This document shows, one piece after another, positions 1-8,027 of a DNA stretch of 12,221 bases; within the stretch, counting starts at the first letter, position 1, and each line of letters opens with the position of its first letter. Source of the DNA: Chromera velia (taxonomy: Eukaryota; Sar; Chromeraceae); the NCBI GenBank assembly GCA_018398765.1, contig JAHBMJ010002841.1, positions 84,115 to 96,335 on the forward strand, read 5' to 3'. The notes under the pieces are model-generated. The model made no database searches, was not told where the DNA came from, and saw only the letters and a list, made by a program, of their open reading frames with translations. The translations under genes were made by a program, and so were the position numbers.

Positions 1-70
1 AAGAGGGCACCTGTAAGACAGGAAGTCTCTCTCTCATCCGCCTTTGCTGAGAGAGTCCAAAGCCAACAGA

Positions 71-858
71 ATGACAAATTCTCAACGCGTTCTCTTTCTC
101 ACCGCATTGGTGCTTCTTTGCGTCTCGACAGCCGCCACATCCCTGAAGCGTCGGCAACGTGGAGAGTTGGCCCAGGCCCAGACGGCAGAAGACAAAGAGT
201 GCCTCGAACGGGCTTTCAAATTTGCCGATTCATTGGACGGATTGTTTTTGGAAGAATCTGTCGCGAACGCATGGGCCAAGAAGAAATGTGATTCTCTGCA
301 AAAACTCTCCGATGCAGAAAAAACAAAAACAGCTCCTACGACCTCCGAGGAGCTCGAGAAATGCACTGCCCAGGCGCTTGATTTTGCACAGCGCAACATG
401 AACTTTGAGTTCGGTGGCCTAGGGAAGAAGGAGGAGGATGCCAAAGAATGGTCTCAGGCAGCCTGTAAGAAGTACAAGGGGAGCGAGAAGAAGATCCGTG
501 ATCTCGAAAAGTGCGTTGCCGGTGCCGAAGGCTTTGCGTTCGCGCACATTGGTGTTGGTATGGGCAAAGGAGAAGAGGGAGCAATCGAATTCAGCCTTGG
601 CGTCTGCGAGCTGACAAACTGCAACACGGATCAGGTGAACGAGTATAAGGATTGCTGGAAAGACAAGTGGGATAAGACGTATCCGCGTGATCTCCGCAAA
701 GTATATAGGGGGGGATGCGCAGACATTTTGGCAGAGACCAAGCCTTTCCCCGTGCCAGCCGAGCAGCCACAATCGTCGCACTCGTCCAGTGGCAGCGGTG
801 GAGAGCCGACTGCGGTGCCATCAAATGACAAATCCACCAGTGGATTTTGCTTCCCTGG
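71..858 (+). CDS. Hog-type gene, exon 1: signal peptide, Cys-bounded repeat domain and the start of Hint
   Basis: The start is the ATG at 71. An in-frame TAA lies upstream at 14-16, with no ATG between. Residues 1-23 form a typical signal peptide (hydrophobic core around VLFLTALVLLCVS), so the protein enters the ER. A basic patch KRRQR at 26-30 could be a processing site. Three repeats follow, each with a Cys about 30 residues from its partner: C44/C73, C98/C132 and C148/C179. Repeats 2 and 3 both open with L-E-K-C. A shorter Cys pair, C195/C216, follows. I do not recognise this domain. Residues 225-257 are rich in Pro, Ser and Gly. The exon ends in Cys260-Phe-Pro-Gly, the hallmark opening of a Hedgehog-type Hint domain. 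The donor GTAAAT at 859 splits the Gly codon. Confidence 0.88.
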
Positions 859-2965
859 GTAAATACTCTTTCTCTGTGTACAAATAATGCTTCTCCACCA
901 TTGAGAATGCACCGGTTTATCTTCGTCGCCGCTTTCGACTTTTCTGGCACTAATGAATCGATGATCCATCCCTACAGATGGTTCAGTATGGCATGCTCTG
1001 TCTGAGTCATTTGTTCGCTTTTTCGAGTCTAATTCAGCGTCGTAGTCCCACTCCATTCAACCTCATTTGCTTTCCTGGACAGAGACACGCAGAATGATAC
1101 ATGGAGCTGAACGCTCTCATTGCTTCGTCCCTGTTTTTGACTTGCACAGCCGACTTCAAAATTCAACTTCAGAGAGAACTGCCCTTTTCTTTTCTTTCTC
1201 TGCATGCATTTATTCTTAGTACCCAAAGCTTCGCCATGGATTCCATCCACACTTTGTTGTGTGATGCCGTAGACAAATCTGCTCTCTCTTTGACGCACGC
1301 ATGCCTAGAATTTCCTTTGGATAGATTCTCTGGGCCCCCGGGCTTAATTCTCTTGTCACGCAGAAGAGAGAGTCGATTGGATTGGCTGCATGACCAGAAT
1401 GAACGAATGAATGTTGAATGAAAGCCATTTTCAATTCCTGTCGATACTTTGACTCAATCTCCTTCTTCGAACTCTCTCACGCAGGTCCGCATCGTTCCTG
1501 CGAGAGGACGGGGCCAAAGTGCGAGCTGATGGTCTGAAGGTGGGCGACCGAGTGAAGGTGGTCACAGAGAGTGGACAGGTGCGCTATGAGGAAATTATCT
1601 TCTTTGCAGTCGCAGCCCATGCACCACCAGAGAGGATCCCCATGCTGCGACTGAAGACGGCCTCCGGTCACGAGCTCCACCTGACAGGCACTCACTTCTT
1701 GCCCGTAGTGCCGAAAGAAAAGCAGAGCGGCCTAAAGCCGTCAGAGGTCCTCGTGAAAGCAAGTCAGGTGAAGGCAGGGGACGCTGTGTGGGTGCACTCC
1801 GCGTCATTCCGTTTCAGATCCCCCGTGGTCTCCGTGGACTCGGACTTCGGTCAGGACACGAACTGTCTTTTTCTTTTTTTTTCTGGCCTGCTCAAGGCGT
1901 AGGTTCTAAAGCTTGCGACCGCGAATGCGCTCTCACACAAGAAACTGCGAGAGGGCAGAATGCTCAATTGAGTTCATGCCACGGATTCATGCGTTTTTGC
2001 CTGCCCGCCTGTCTGCCTATCTGACTGTCTGTCTGACTGTCTGACTGACTGTCTGTAAAGAAAAGACGATATAGTCTCTCTGACTGTCTTCGCTTCCCTG
2101 CTTGTTGTTCTCTCTCTACATGTACGCTGTCAAGCATCCATCCATGCAGGAAATGGGCTCTTCGCCCCAGTTCCCCTCTCTTCGTCTCGCCTGGTGGTGG
2201 ACGGCGTAGAGACCTCCGCCTGGGGGACCTGGTTCCTCACAAAGGGCCACGTGCCGGAACAGGTGCGTATGGACGTCTTGCATGCAGTCAGAAGGATGGA
2301 TGGATGTTTGGATGGAGGGATAAATGGAGGCTGGCATGCATTATAGTGGATGGGATGGGATGGAAGAAGTCACAAGGGTGTCTTTTCTAATTGTCGCAAG
2401 GGGGTTTGTTCCAGCTGTTTCTTCTGCGAACACAATCAGGGCATGCATGCGCGGTGAAAAAAAAAAAAAAGTCATCTTTCTAGCGAAAGGTGTGATCATG
2501 CAGCAGGTTGTAAAGAGAGCTAGTTTTCTTGTCCTCTGCTGCATAGAAATGACACGTAGCTTTTCCCAAGAACTTGCTGCTTGAGGCACCAGCCAGTAAT
2601 TCCTGCAAGAATGCATCGGACAGGTAGACAGATAGACAGATCCCATGACAGACAGGTTTTGTGTGTTTATGGCTTCCCCTTGCATCGCATCTTTGCAGCA
2701 CTCTCCAGTGTTGTACTCCGCCGCCCGCACTGTTCTGCTTCGCCCTCTGTTTGCCCTCATCGGAGCTGAGCGGATGCACTCGGTGGTGTCTCTGCTCTGG
2801 GCGGAGAGTGGAGTGATGTGGACTCTGTCTGAGACCCTGCAGCAGTGGAGGAAATGGAAGAGAGACCTCCTCAATTCAGCTGCGAGTCTCCTTCCGGCAT
2901 TCCTGGGGGGTGTTGCAACTGCTTTTCCTCTCTTTCGTGGACGCTCCTCAAAGAACGAACTGTAA
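71..2965 (+). CDS. Secreted Hog-type protein with Hedgehog-like Hint autoprocessing domain (four exons)
   Basis: My model joins exons 71-858, 1485-1849, 2150-2262 and 2699-2965. This gives 1533 coding bases and a protein of 510 residues. Phases match at every junction: a split Gly codon (2+1), a split Gly codon (1+2), then phase 0. In order, the protein has a signal peptide (about 1-23), Cys-bounded repeats (44-216), a Ser/Pro-rich linker (about 225-257), a Hint domain (from Cys260 to about residue 410) and a hydrophobic tail ending in KNEL. In known Hog proteins the Hint module cuts the chain just before its first Cys through a thioester and releases the N-terminal part, which in animal Hedgehogs receives cholesterol. 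That chemistry is inferred here from the motifs. The gene is not an ordinary Hedgehog, because the N-terminal domain is unrelated to the Hedgehog signalling domain as far as I can tell. The weakest splice call is the donor at 1850. Confidence 0.85.
859..1484 (+). other. Intron 1 of the Hog-type gene
   Basis: It begins GTAAAT and ends in a pyrimidine-rich tract closing with CACGCAG. It holds two GCATGC words (1202 and 1299) and no convincing exon or structured element. Without splicing, translation stops at TAA 860-862, directly after the CFPG motif. Confidence 0.85.
1485..1849 (+). CDS. Hog-type gene, exon 2: core of the Hint domain
   Basis: Joined to exon 1, the sequence reads CFPG-SASFLREDGAKVRADG, then LKVGDRVKV. 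This matches the first Hint block of Hedgehog proteins (CFPGxAxxxLxDG, then a D-L-x-x-G-D-R-V block). Next comes the second block, LRLKTASGHELHLTGTHFLPV, with the catalytic T-x-x-H pair (Thr330 and His333). The third block, ASQVKAGDAVWV, aligns with the Hedgehog segment ASRVxxGxxVYV. The Asp used for the cholesterol step in Hedgehog has no clear match; His308 lies closest in my alignment. The donor at 1850 (GTCAGG) is weak. I chose it because it is the donor of the right phase in the conserved place that continues the Hint fold into exon 3 without a stop. Confidence 0.9.
1850..2149 (+). other. Intron 2 of the Hog-type gene, with a CTGT/CTGA simple-repeat tract
   Basis: The intron carries an irregular run of CTGT, CTGA and CTGC units at about 1999-2056. 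Its acceptor is ATGCAG at 2144-2149. I see no other content. Confidence 0.7.
2150..2262 (+). CDS. Hog-type gene, exon 3: last strands of the Hint domain
   Basis: With the split codon restored, the exon reads G-NGLFAPVPLSSSRLVVDG, then VETSAWGTWFLTKGHVPEQ. The block G-x-x-A-P-x-x-x-x-x-x-x-V-V-D-G is the final conserved part of Hedgehog Hint domains, where animal proteins have a G-x-x-A-P-L-T segment followed by a short strand and the motif SCYA. Here SCYA is replaced by SAWG, so the Cys is missing. The exon ends CAG with donor GTGCGT at 2263, in phase 0. The fit to the family supports both this exon and its frame, even though other frames are closed by stops or look unnatural. Confidence 0.85.
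2263..2698 (+). other. Intron 3 of the Hog-type gene
   Basis: The intron begins GTGCGT and ends CATCTTTGCAG. It holds GGAT-type repeats (about 2292-2330), four GCATGC words (2280, 2335 and an overlapping pair near 2442), 14 A residues (2457-2470) and an ACAG/ATAG tract (about 2620-2656). I see no exon in it. Confidence 0.75.
2699..2965 (+). CDS. Hog-type gene, exon 4: hydrophobic C-terminal tail ending in KNEL
   Basis: The acceptor TTTGCAG is strong, and the exon starts in phase 0, as exon 3 requires. Its 88 residues include two hydrophobic stretches (around VLLRPLFALIGA and SLLPAFLGGVATAFPLF) around an amphipathic, Trp/Lys/Arg-rich segment. Animal Hedgehogs have a sterol-recognition region in this position, and other Hog proteins have a comparable adduct-recognition region. 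Whether this tail binds a lipid is inference. The last four residues, KNEL, fit the published ER-retrieval pattern [KRHQSA][DENQ]EL. Reading stops at TAA 2963-2965. Confidence 0.8.
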   Translation, partial: HSPVLYSAARTVLLRPLFALIGAERMHSVVSLLWAESGVMWTLSETLQQWRKWKRDLLNSAASLLPAFLGGVATAFPLFRGRSSKNEL

Positions 2966-3540
2966 CTGTGCCTGCATGATCGCGGCCCCCCACACGGTCG
3001 CGCCTCTGCCTCGTGTTAAGCGGCTCGTGATGCTGGCAAGCATGGCAACCATGCACCTCCCCCCGCCCGGGGTGTGTCCATTTGTTTGTTTGTTCGTCTG
3101 TTTGTCTGACCGTGCCTGTCTGTACTTTTTGTGTTAGCGAGGTTCTTCGTTCACCTTCTTCCACACTTTCCGAGTCTTTTCACTGGACCGCCAGAGGCCA
3201 GATAGCAATCAAGCAGCCAAGCAAAGAAACAAGTGGGGGAATTCAAAACGGAAGGGGAGGTACATGTTGGGGGAATTCAAAGCGGAAGGGAGGTGCATGT
3301 GTTTCCGACTGGGGAACGGACTCAATTCAAAGGAGGAGGTTTAGTGGCGAGATGCCGATCGATCAGCAGTCTGAAAACATGATGAAAGCCAGCAAGCGTC
3401 CTATGAGTCCATTAAGTCAACCTGAGGCATTCTCAAATCATTGAGTCAGATGTATGGAGTCTGGTATTACGCTGCCTTCCCTGGCGGTGAAAACACGCAT
3501 GATTAGACGGACCACGGCTTGCATGTTTGAGAAACCAGCA
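2966..3540. other. Intergenic or 3' untranslated region downstream of the Hog-type gene
   Basis: The stretch contains pyrimidine-rich TTTG/TCTG repeats (about 3078-3125) and a tandem duplication at 3234-3300. The open frame across 3082-3444 has no recognisable domain, and its repetitive part comes from the duplication. I see no clear poly(A) signal. Confidence 0.5.
3234..3300 (+). repeat. Tandem duplication of a 34-bp unit
   Basis: Copy 1 (3234-3267) and copy 2 (3268-3300) share TGGGGGAATTCAAA, then CGGAAG and ACATGT or GCATGT, with a few substitutions and one missing base. A weaker third copy may follow at about 3310-3340 (GGGGAACGGA, ATTCAAAGGAGGAGG). Confidence 0.8.
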
Positions 3541-4450
3541 TACACAGTCACGGTCAATGACGTGCTGATCAATTAAATTAACCCCATCGTATCCCTTAAA
3601 ACCTATAAGAACTACTAGTCTCTAGAGTATAGTCTTATAGACATGCTGGTATGACTGTGAATCACGTATAATTAAATCCTAGTGGATCCTATGCACAGTA
3701 TATGCAATATGATTCCAGAATCCGGATTCGTAAAATACTAGCTTATAAAAAATTGGAATCGATTAATTGTATAAAATATATTCAAAAATACTAGTAAAAA
3801 TATACTATAGCAAAATTGTTTTAATTAACTGTATTATTTACATAATTTTTTAGTATAAATGCGCTCTGCCAGTGGCAGCTTTTACTGGCATCTCAGGCTG
3901 GGTACTAAAAGCCCACTCAGTGGTAGCTTTTACTAGTATCTAGACTAGCATGCATTATTGCTGAGATAATTGCTCGCATGAGGCTAGACATTAGGCTCGG
4001 AGCGAATATGCTTATAGTTAATAAGTAATTTAGTTTTCAAATAAATTTCAAATTAATGTTGTTAGCTATTATAATCAAAATAATTGCAGGTAGACCACTA
4101 GACTAGCCGATAACCCATATATGGCGTAATTATAATTCTATATACAAAACACTTAACTAAACTTTTTTCTAGAAAAAGTAAAATAATACTAAATTTTTTT
4201 TAAAAAACTTGATAAATAATATAATACTATATTACTGTGCTTTTCATTAAACTTATAGTATTATACTAGTATATACTGTATAATAATATAGCGGTATAAT
4301 TATTGAATGAAAACCTAGATTAAAATATATCTAACGTGCACTAGAACATATATATGAAAAAGATAGTAAGCAAGTCATTATTGGTTGATTGATTGATTAT
4401 ATACAAGAGCAGAGATCTTTCTAGAGCATAAGTATAAAAAGAAGAGAAAG
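3541..4450. other. AT-rich island
   Basis: Base composition falls sharply from the neighbouring genes to a strongly AT-rich stretch full of TATA, TAATA and CTAG words. No reading frame of useful length survives in it. It contains a 24-bp imperfect direct repeat (3870-3893 and 3918-3941) and a small hairpin (3867-3890). A decayed mobile element or an inserted organelle fragment are both possible. I cannot identify either one. Confidence 0.6.
3870..3941 (+). repeat. Imperfect 24-bp direct repeat with a hairpin
   Basis: CAGTGGCAGCTTTTACTGGC-ATCT at 3870-3893 recurs at 3918-3941 with three differences, all C-to-T or G-to-A transitions. The first copy sits in a hairpin whose 7-base arms are TGCCAGT (3867-3873) and ACTGGCA (3884-3890), with a 10-base loop. 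The second copy has lost this pairing. Confidence 0.65.
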
Positions 4451-5690
4451 GGAGGTTCCTCGGGTAGTTTGGGATGCATTGCACAGATCGCTGACCCCGG
4501 CATGGTCTAATTCAGCCAGTTGGCAATGTATGCTTCAGACAATTGCACCAGATCTTTTGAGAAAAGAAAGCCAGAGAGGGAGAAACGGAACGAATAAATG
4601 GATACTCAGGCAGAAAGCGAGCCTAGGAAAGGGAAGCCTCAGAATATGGTTATCTGAATAGTTGACTTCAAGATCTATTGACGAGCATAGGCTCACCCAT
4701 TTATGTGGCATGTATCCACGCAGCTCCCAACTGAGTAATTTTCAAATAGAGAACCGATCGCACCAGCGTCTTGTCATGTTGCTTTTAGGGGGGAGGGTTA
4801 GAAGGGGGTGGGGTTACACAGTTCAAATGTGTACTCTGCCTCGCTTTCTCTTGTCTGATAGTTCTCTTTTCACCTCTCTCCTTTGGGTATGTGTTGGCAG
4901 GGGAAAGAGATACAGTGGATCCTGCAAAGAACACTGTGTTCACTGTCCTACAGTCAAAGGTAAAAAGGTGATTAACGATGCGGTGCACCGATTGTCTGTA
5001 TGCATGCGAACAGAGCAGCTTAGATCTAAACTTCACTTGCTGGCAGAGAGAGTGAAACTGTGAAAGAGAGAACAGGAATTGGTAAAAGGGTCTGTAGAGC
5101 AAGATGAACTGCTGCAGCTGGGGGAAGAGGTATCGGGGAAGAAGAGACATATGTAAGAGAGCTTGTTTCATTTATTTTGGACCGGGAGCCGAAGAAGGCA
5201 AGTGTACTGATCGAAGCTTGTTTGAAATGAGTGTACGCGCGCTTTGTATGGTTGTTCAGCCTTTAGCTTCAGCCTAGGCTATAGAGGGTCATGGTTATTC
5301 ATATTCATGCGGAAGCAGGCTAAGCTGCAGCGGCTTGCTCCTTTTGTTTACAACTGCATGCATGGGTTACCATTTGTCTCTGGTTTTGGAAACCCTAGGC
5401 TTAACCACAATTAAGTAAGTAAGTAAGAGATCTTTGTATTTACAATCAATTTATATACATTATGTAACATTAATTTTTAAAGACATTTTACTTTGATATT
5501 TTATATACTGATAAAAACGAATTTCATGATTGATAGTCATTTTTTGATCTGTAGCGCACTCAATATTTGGCATACAACGATTCATTTGCTTAGTCATCTG
5601 CTTGACACACACCTACAAGCACTGCATCCTTCGGCAGTCTTCTCCTGGTGCAGAGTCTGGGACTGTATCACTGATTGTGATGGTCAAATG
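4451..5690. other. Intergenic stretch without a convincing gene
   Basis: Short open frames occur (4479-4661 and 4662-5063 on the plus strand), but they show no domain, no codon bias I can recognise and no matching splice chain. An AAGT repeat lies at 5413-5427. The part nearest 5691 is probably the 3' untranslated region of the minus-strand gene. A degraded transposon is possible but not shown. Confidence 0.45.
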
Positions 5691-7156
5691 TCAATTGGGT
5701 AAGGTTTGAACCGCCCCGCAGGGGACGATTCGGAACACGGCGGTCGAGCGTCGTGAGAGTCTCCCGTCGAGCTGCTGCCAAAACCGTTCTCTTCGAGATT
5801 GCGAAAGTGCGTTTGCTATGGCAATGATTTTGTCAGAATGACATTGAGTCTGCTCAGGGCAAGATGGAAGCTCTCTCGCCATCTGAACCACCTGAGGCAA
5901 CCACTTTGTCGCAGTCAATACCCTGCTGATGGCCTTGACCAATTTGTCCATCTTTCTTCTCTTTGTTCGCAAAGAAAATCCCCTGAAGAGGGCCTGGATT
6001 TTTACCGCTGCCTTGGTTCGCTTGGAGGCTTGAGCAGCTCGACCCCCCCTTCTGTGAAATTTTCCCCGCCGCCGGGTCGGCTTTGGCTCGGTCGGTTCCG
6101 AGGGCGCGCTCGAACTCCCGAAGGGTCCCAGCTGCTCTCCCCCATCCCCTCCCGAGCCGCCACCGCCCTTTGGTGCAATCACGGCCTGCTCAGAGACTGA
6201 AGGCATGGGGAAGGGGAAGAGGTCGGTCGAGGAAGCCGAGCCGCTCACAGCCGCGGAGAGCGACAGGGGGCGGCGGGCAGCGGCGCCCCATGTCAGCACA
6301 GAGAGGGCCACAGGGCGCGGGCCTGCAAAGCGCGCTTGCGTGTTGCTGTCGTTTTGCGTTGTGTGTGTTGGGGTCTGAGAGGTGAAGGGGCGGAGCGACA
6401 ATTGCAGACTTGAGGGGGCCGAGAGGGGCGTGACGTGACTGGGGGGTGTCATGGAGGGAAGAGAGAGAGACTGCTCGGCCTGCCAGTGGGGGGTCATAGT
6501 CTCATCACTTGTGTCTCTGTCACTGCAATGGTAGGTGCAGTCTTCTTCAGAAGGGGGACAATTGGCAGTAGCTTCGTTCCATGATTTTCGGGGATACGAT
6601 TTTGCTTCCTCCAATTCTTCATGATGCGAATCTCCCCTCCTATTTCTGATCATATCCACAAGAGCCGAAATTCGTTCAGGAGTCCATGTATCGTCGTCAC
6701 CGTCCGTATCATGGTGTTTTTCTTTCTTTTTCCTCTTTTGCGTTCCTACTCTGTGACGATCTTCGTCCTCGTCTGTCTGGTTCTTTTCTTTTGTGTCCTC
6801 CTCCTTCGTTGCTTTCTGCGTCTCGTGTTTTTCTTCTGCGTCCTCAGTGGCGGACGAGGCTGCTGCCATTCCCAGGCCCTCCCCTGGTTCTTTCTCCTCT
6901 TGCAGGGCCGGTCGCAGCAGGTACGGACTCTCACCTGCCGCCAACCCCGCTGCCGCCCTTTCGCCCTCCTCCCCCCCCCTTTTGTAATCCCCCACTCCCC
7001 CTGTGTACTTCAGGGCTTCTGAAGGGAGGGCATGAAGGTCCCCTCCGTGGATGAGTGTCAGCGGGAGCCGTTGCAGCTGCTGCCGTTCAAAAGGGTCTTC
7101 TGTGCGGTGGCGGGAGGCTCCGTTAGGCCTCAAGAACACCAAATCGAGGGAGAAAC
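5691..7156 (-). CDS. IQ-motif gene, last exon
   Basis: The acceptor TATTCTCCAG precedes 7156. The exon starts with GT, which completes a Gly codon begun by the previous exon. The 487 residues after it run to TGA at 5691-5693. The opening, FSLDLVFLRPNGASRHRTED, looks globular. A long low-complexity part follows: Ala/Gly/Glu-rich, then Lys/Glu/Asp/His-rich near 6690-6880, then Ser/Pro/Thr-rich. Near the end is KIQALFRGFSLRTKRRK (IQ motif starting at 5999), flanked by basic residues and followed by a helix-like segment (VKAISRVLTATKWLPQVVQM). The IQ consensus is IQxxxRGxxxR, and all of its anchors are present. An undetected intron inside the low-complexity part cannot be excluded. Confidence 0.75.
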
Positions 7157-7792
7157 CTGGAGAATAGAGGTAGGAGGGAAATCCATTTTGCACATGCAAG
7201 TAAGCAGAGAAGTCTGAACCGAGGGAGAATGTGGCAAGAGAGAAAAGCAAACGCGTGACAGGAGACAGACAAAATCTGGGACGACGACAAGGGATAATTT
7301 TGACTAGCTGCACAGTGGGGGAAACGCCTTCCCCCGTGCACCCACCCACCCACCCACCTGCAGCGAAAGCATAGTACGCCTCCCTGTTCAGGTCGCTCTT
7401 GTCCGTCAGCCCCGAGGGCCTCCTCGTTAGCTTGGTGAGCAGGAGGTCCGTCATCTGCGCGAAACTGCTCCCACAGAAAATGAGATGGTCACCCAACCCG
7501 ACGATTGCCGGCACCTGAAGACCAGAGAAGAGAAGAGATGAGAAGAGAAGCAGATAGGGATGCAAAGCAAACCCGGGAAGGAGTTGCAGGAAGCTCAAGA
7601 ACGGAGAGAGGAAACTGACGAGCAAGAGCACGACGGCACGAACAACTCTGAAGAACAGAGAGGGCTTTGGAGAAGGCGGAGAAAGCAATTGAAGGAAAGA
7701 CGGGAATAAAATAGGGAAGGATCCTAGTGAATCAACCAACGTGTCTCAACGGAGAGAGACATGCAGCTTTGGGAGGGAAATCACAAGCACGA

Positions 7793-7828
<36 letters not shown>

Positions 7829-7991
7829 AACAGACCACCGGCCATGCATCATTCTCATGCATGCACCAAATGTCAATTCATTCGACACTCATTCAGCCAG
7901 CATCTGTTTTGTCCCTTTCCGTCACGCCTCCATTCTTTCTTCCAGCTCATGCCGGTCACACTTCAAGCACATACGTTTATGCTTCTAACCA

Positions 7992-8027
<36 letters not shown>

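Larger units (their letters stand above)
7515..8027 (-). other. Intron starting in a GTCT microsatellite and holding a GAAA repeat
   Basis: The donor is the first unit of a GTCT run (plus-strand GACA repeat 7993-8027). Further in is an uninterrupted GAAA run of ten units (plus strand 7791-7830). No exon is seen inside the intron. Confidence 0.75.

Noticed and set aside
2341-2874. Minus-strand open frame of 177 codons opposite exon 4 of the Hog-type gene
   Set aside because: It overlaps a phase-matched exon and an intron on the plus strand and shows no domain.
4662-5063. Plus-strand open frame of 133 codons in the intergenic region
   Set aside because: It has no recognisable motif, no splice partners and a composition unlike the two genes; I treat it as chance or degenerate sequence.
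5390-5400. AAACCCTAGG resembling a plant-type telomere unit
   Set aside because: It is a single imperfect copy, not an array.
6621-7054. Plus-strand open frames rich in Phe, Leu, Ser and Pro
   Set aside because: They are the antisense of the Lys/Glu/Asp-rich low-complexity part of the minus-strand last exon.
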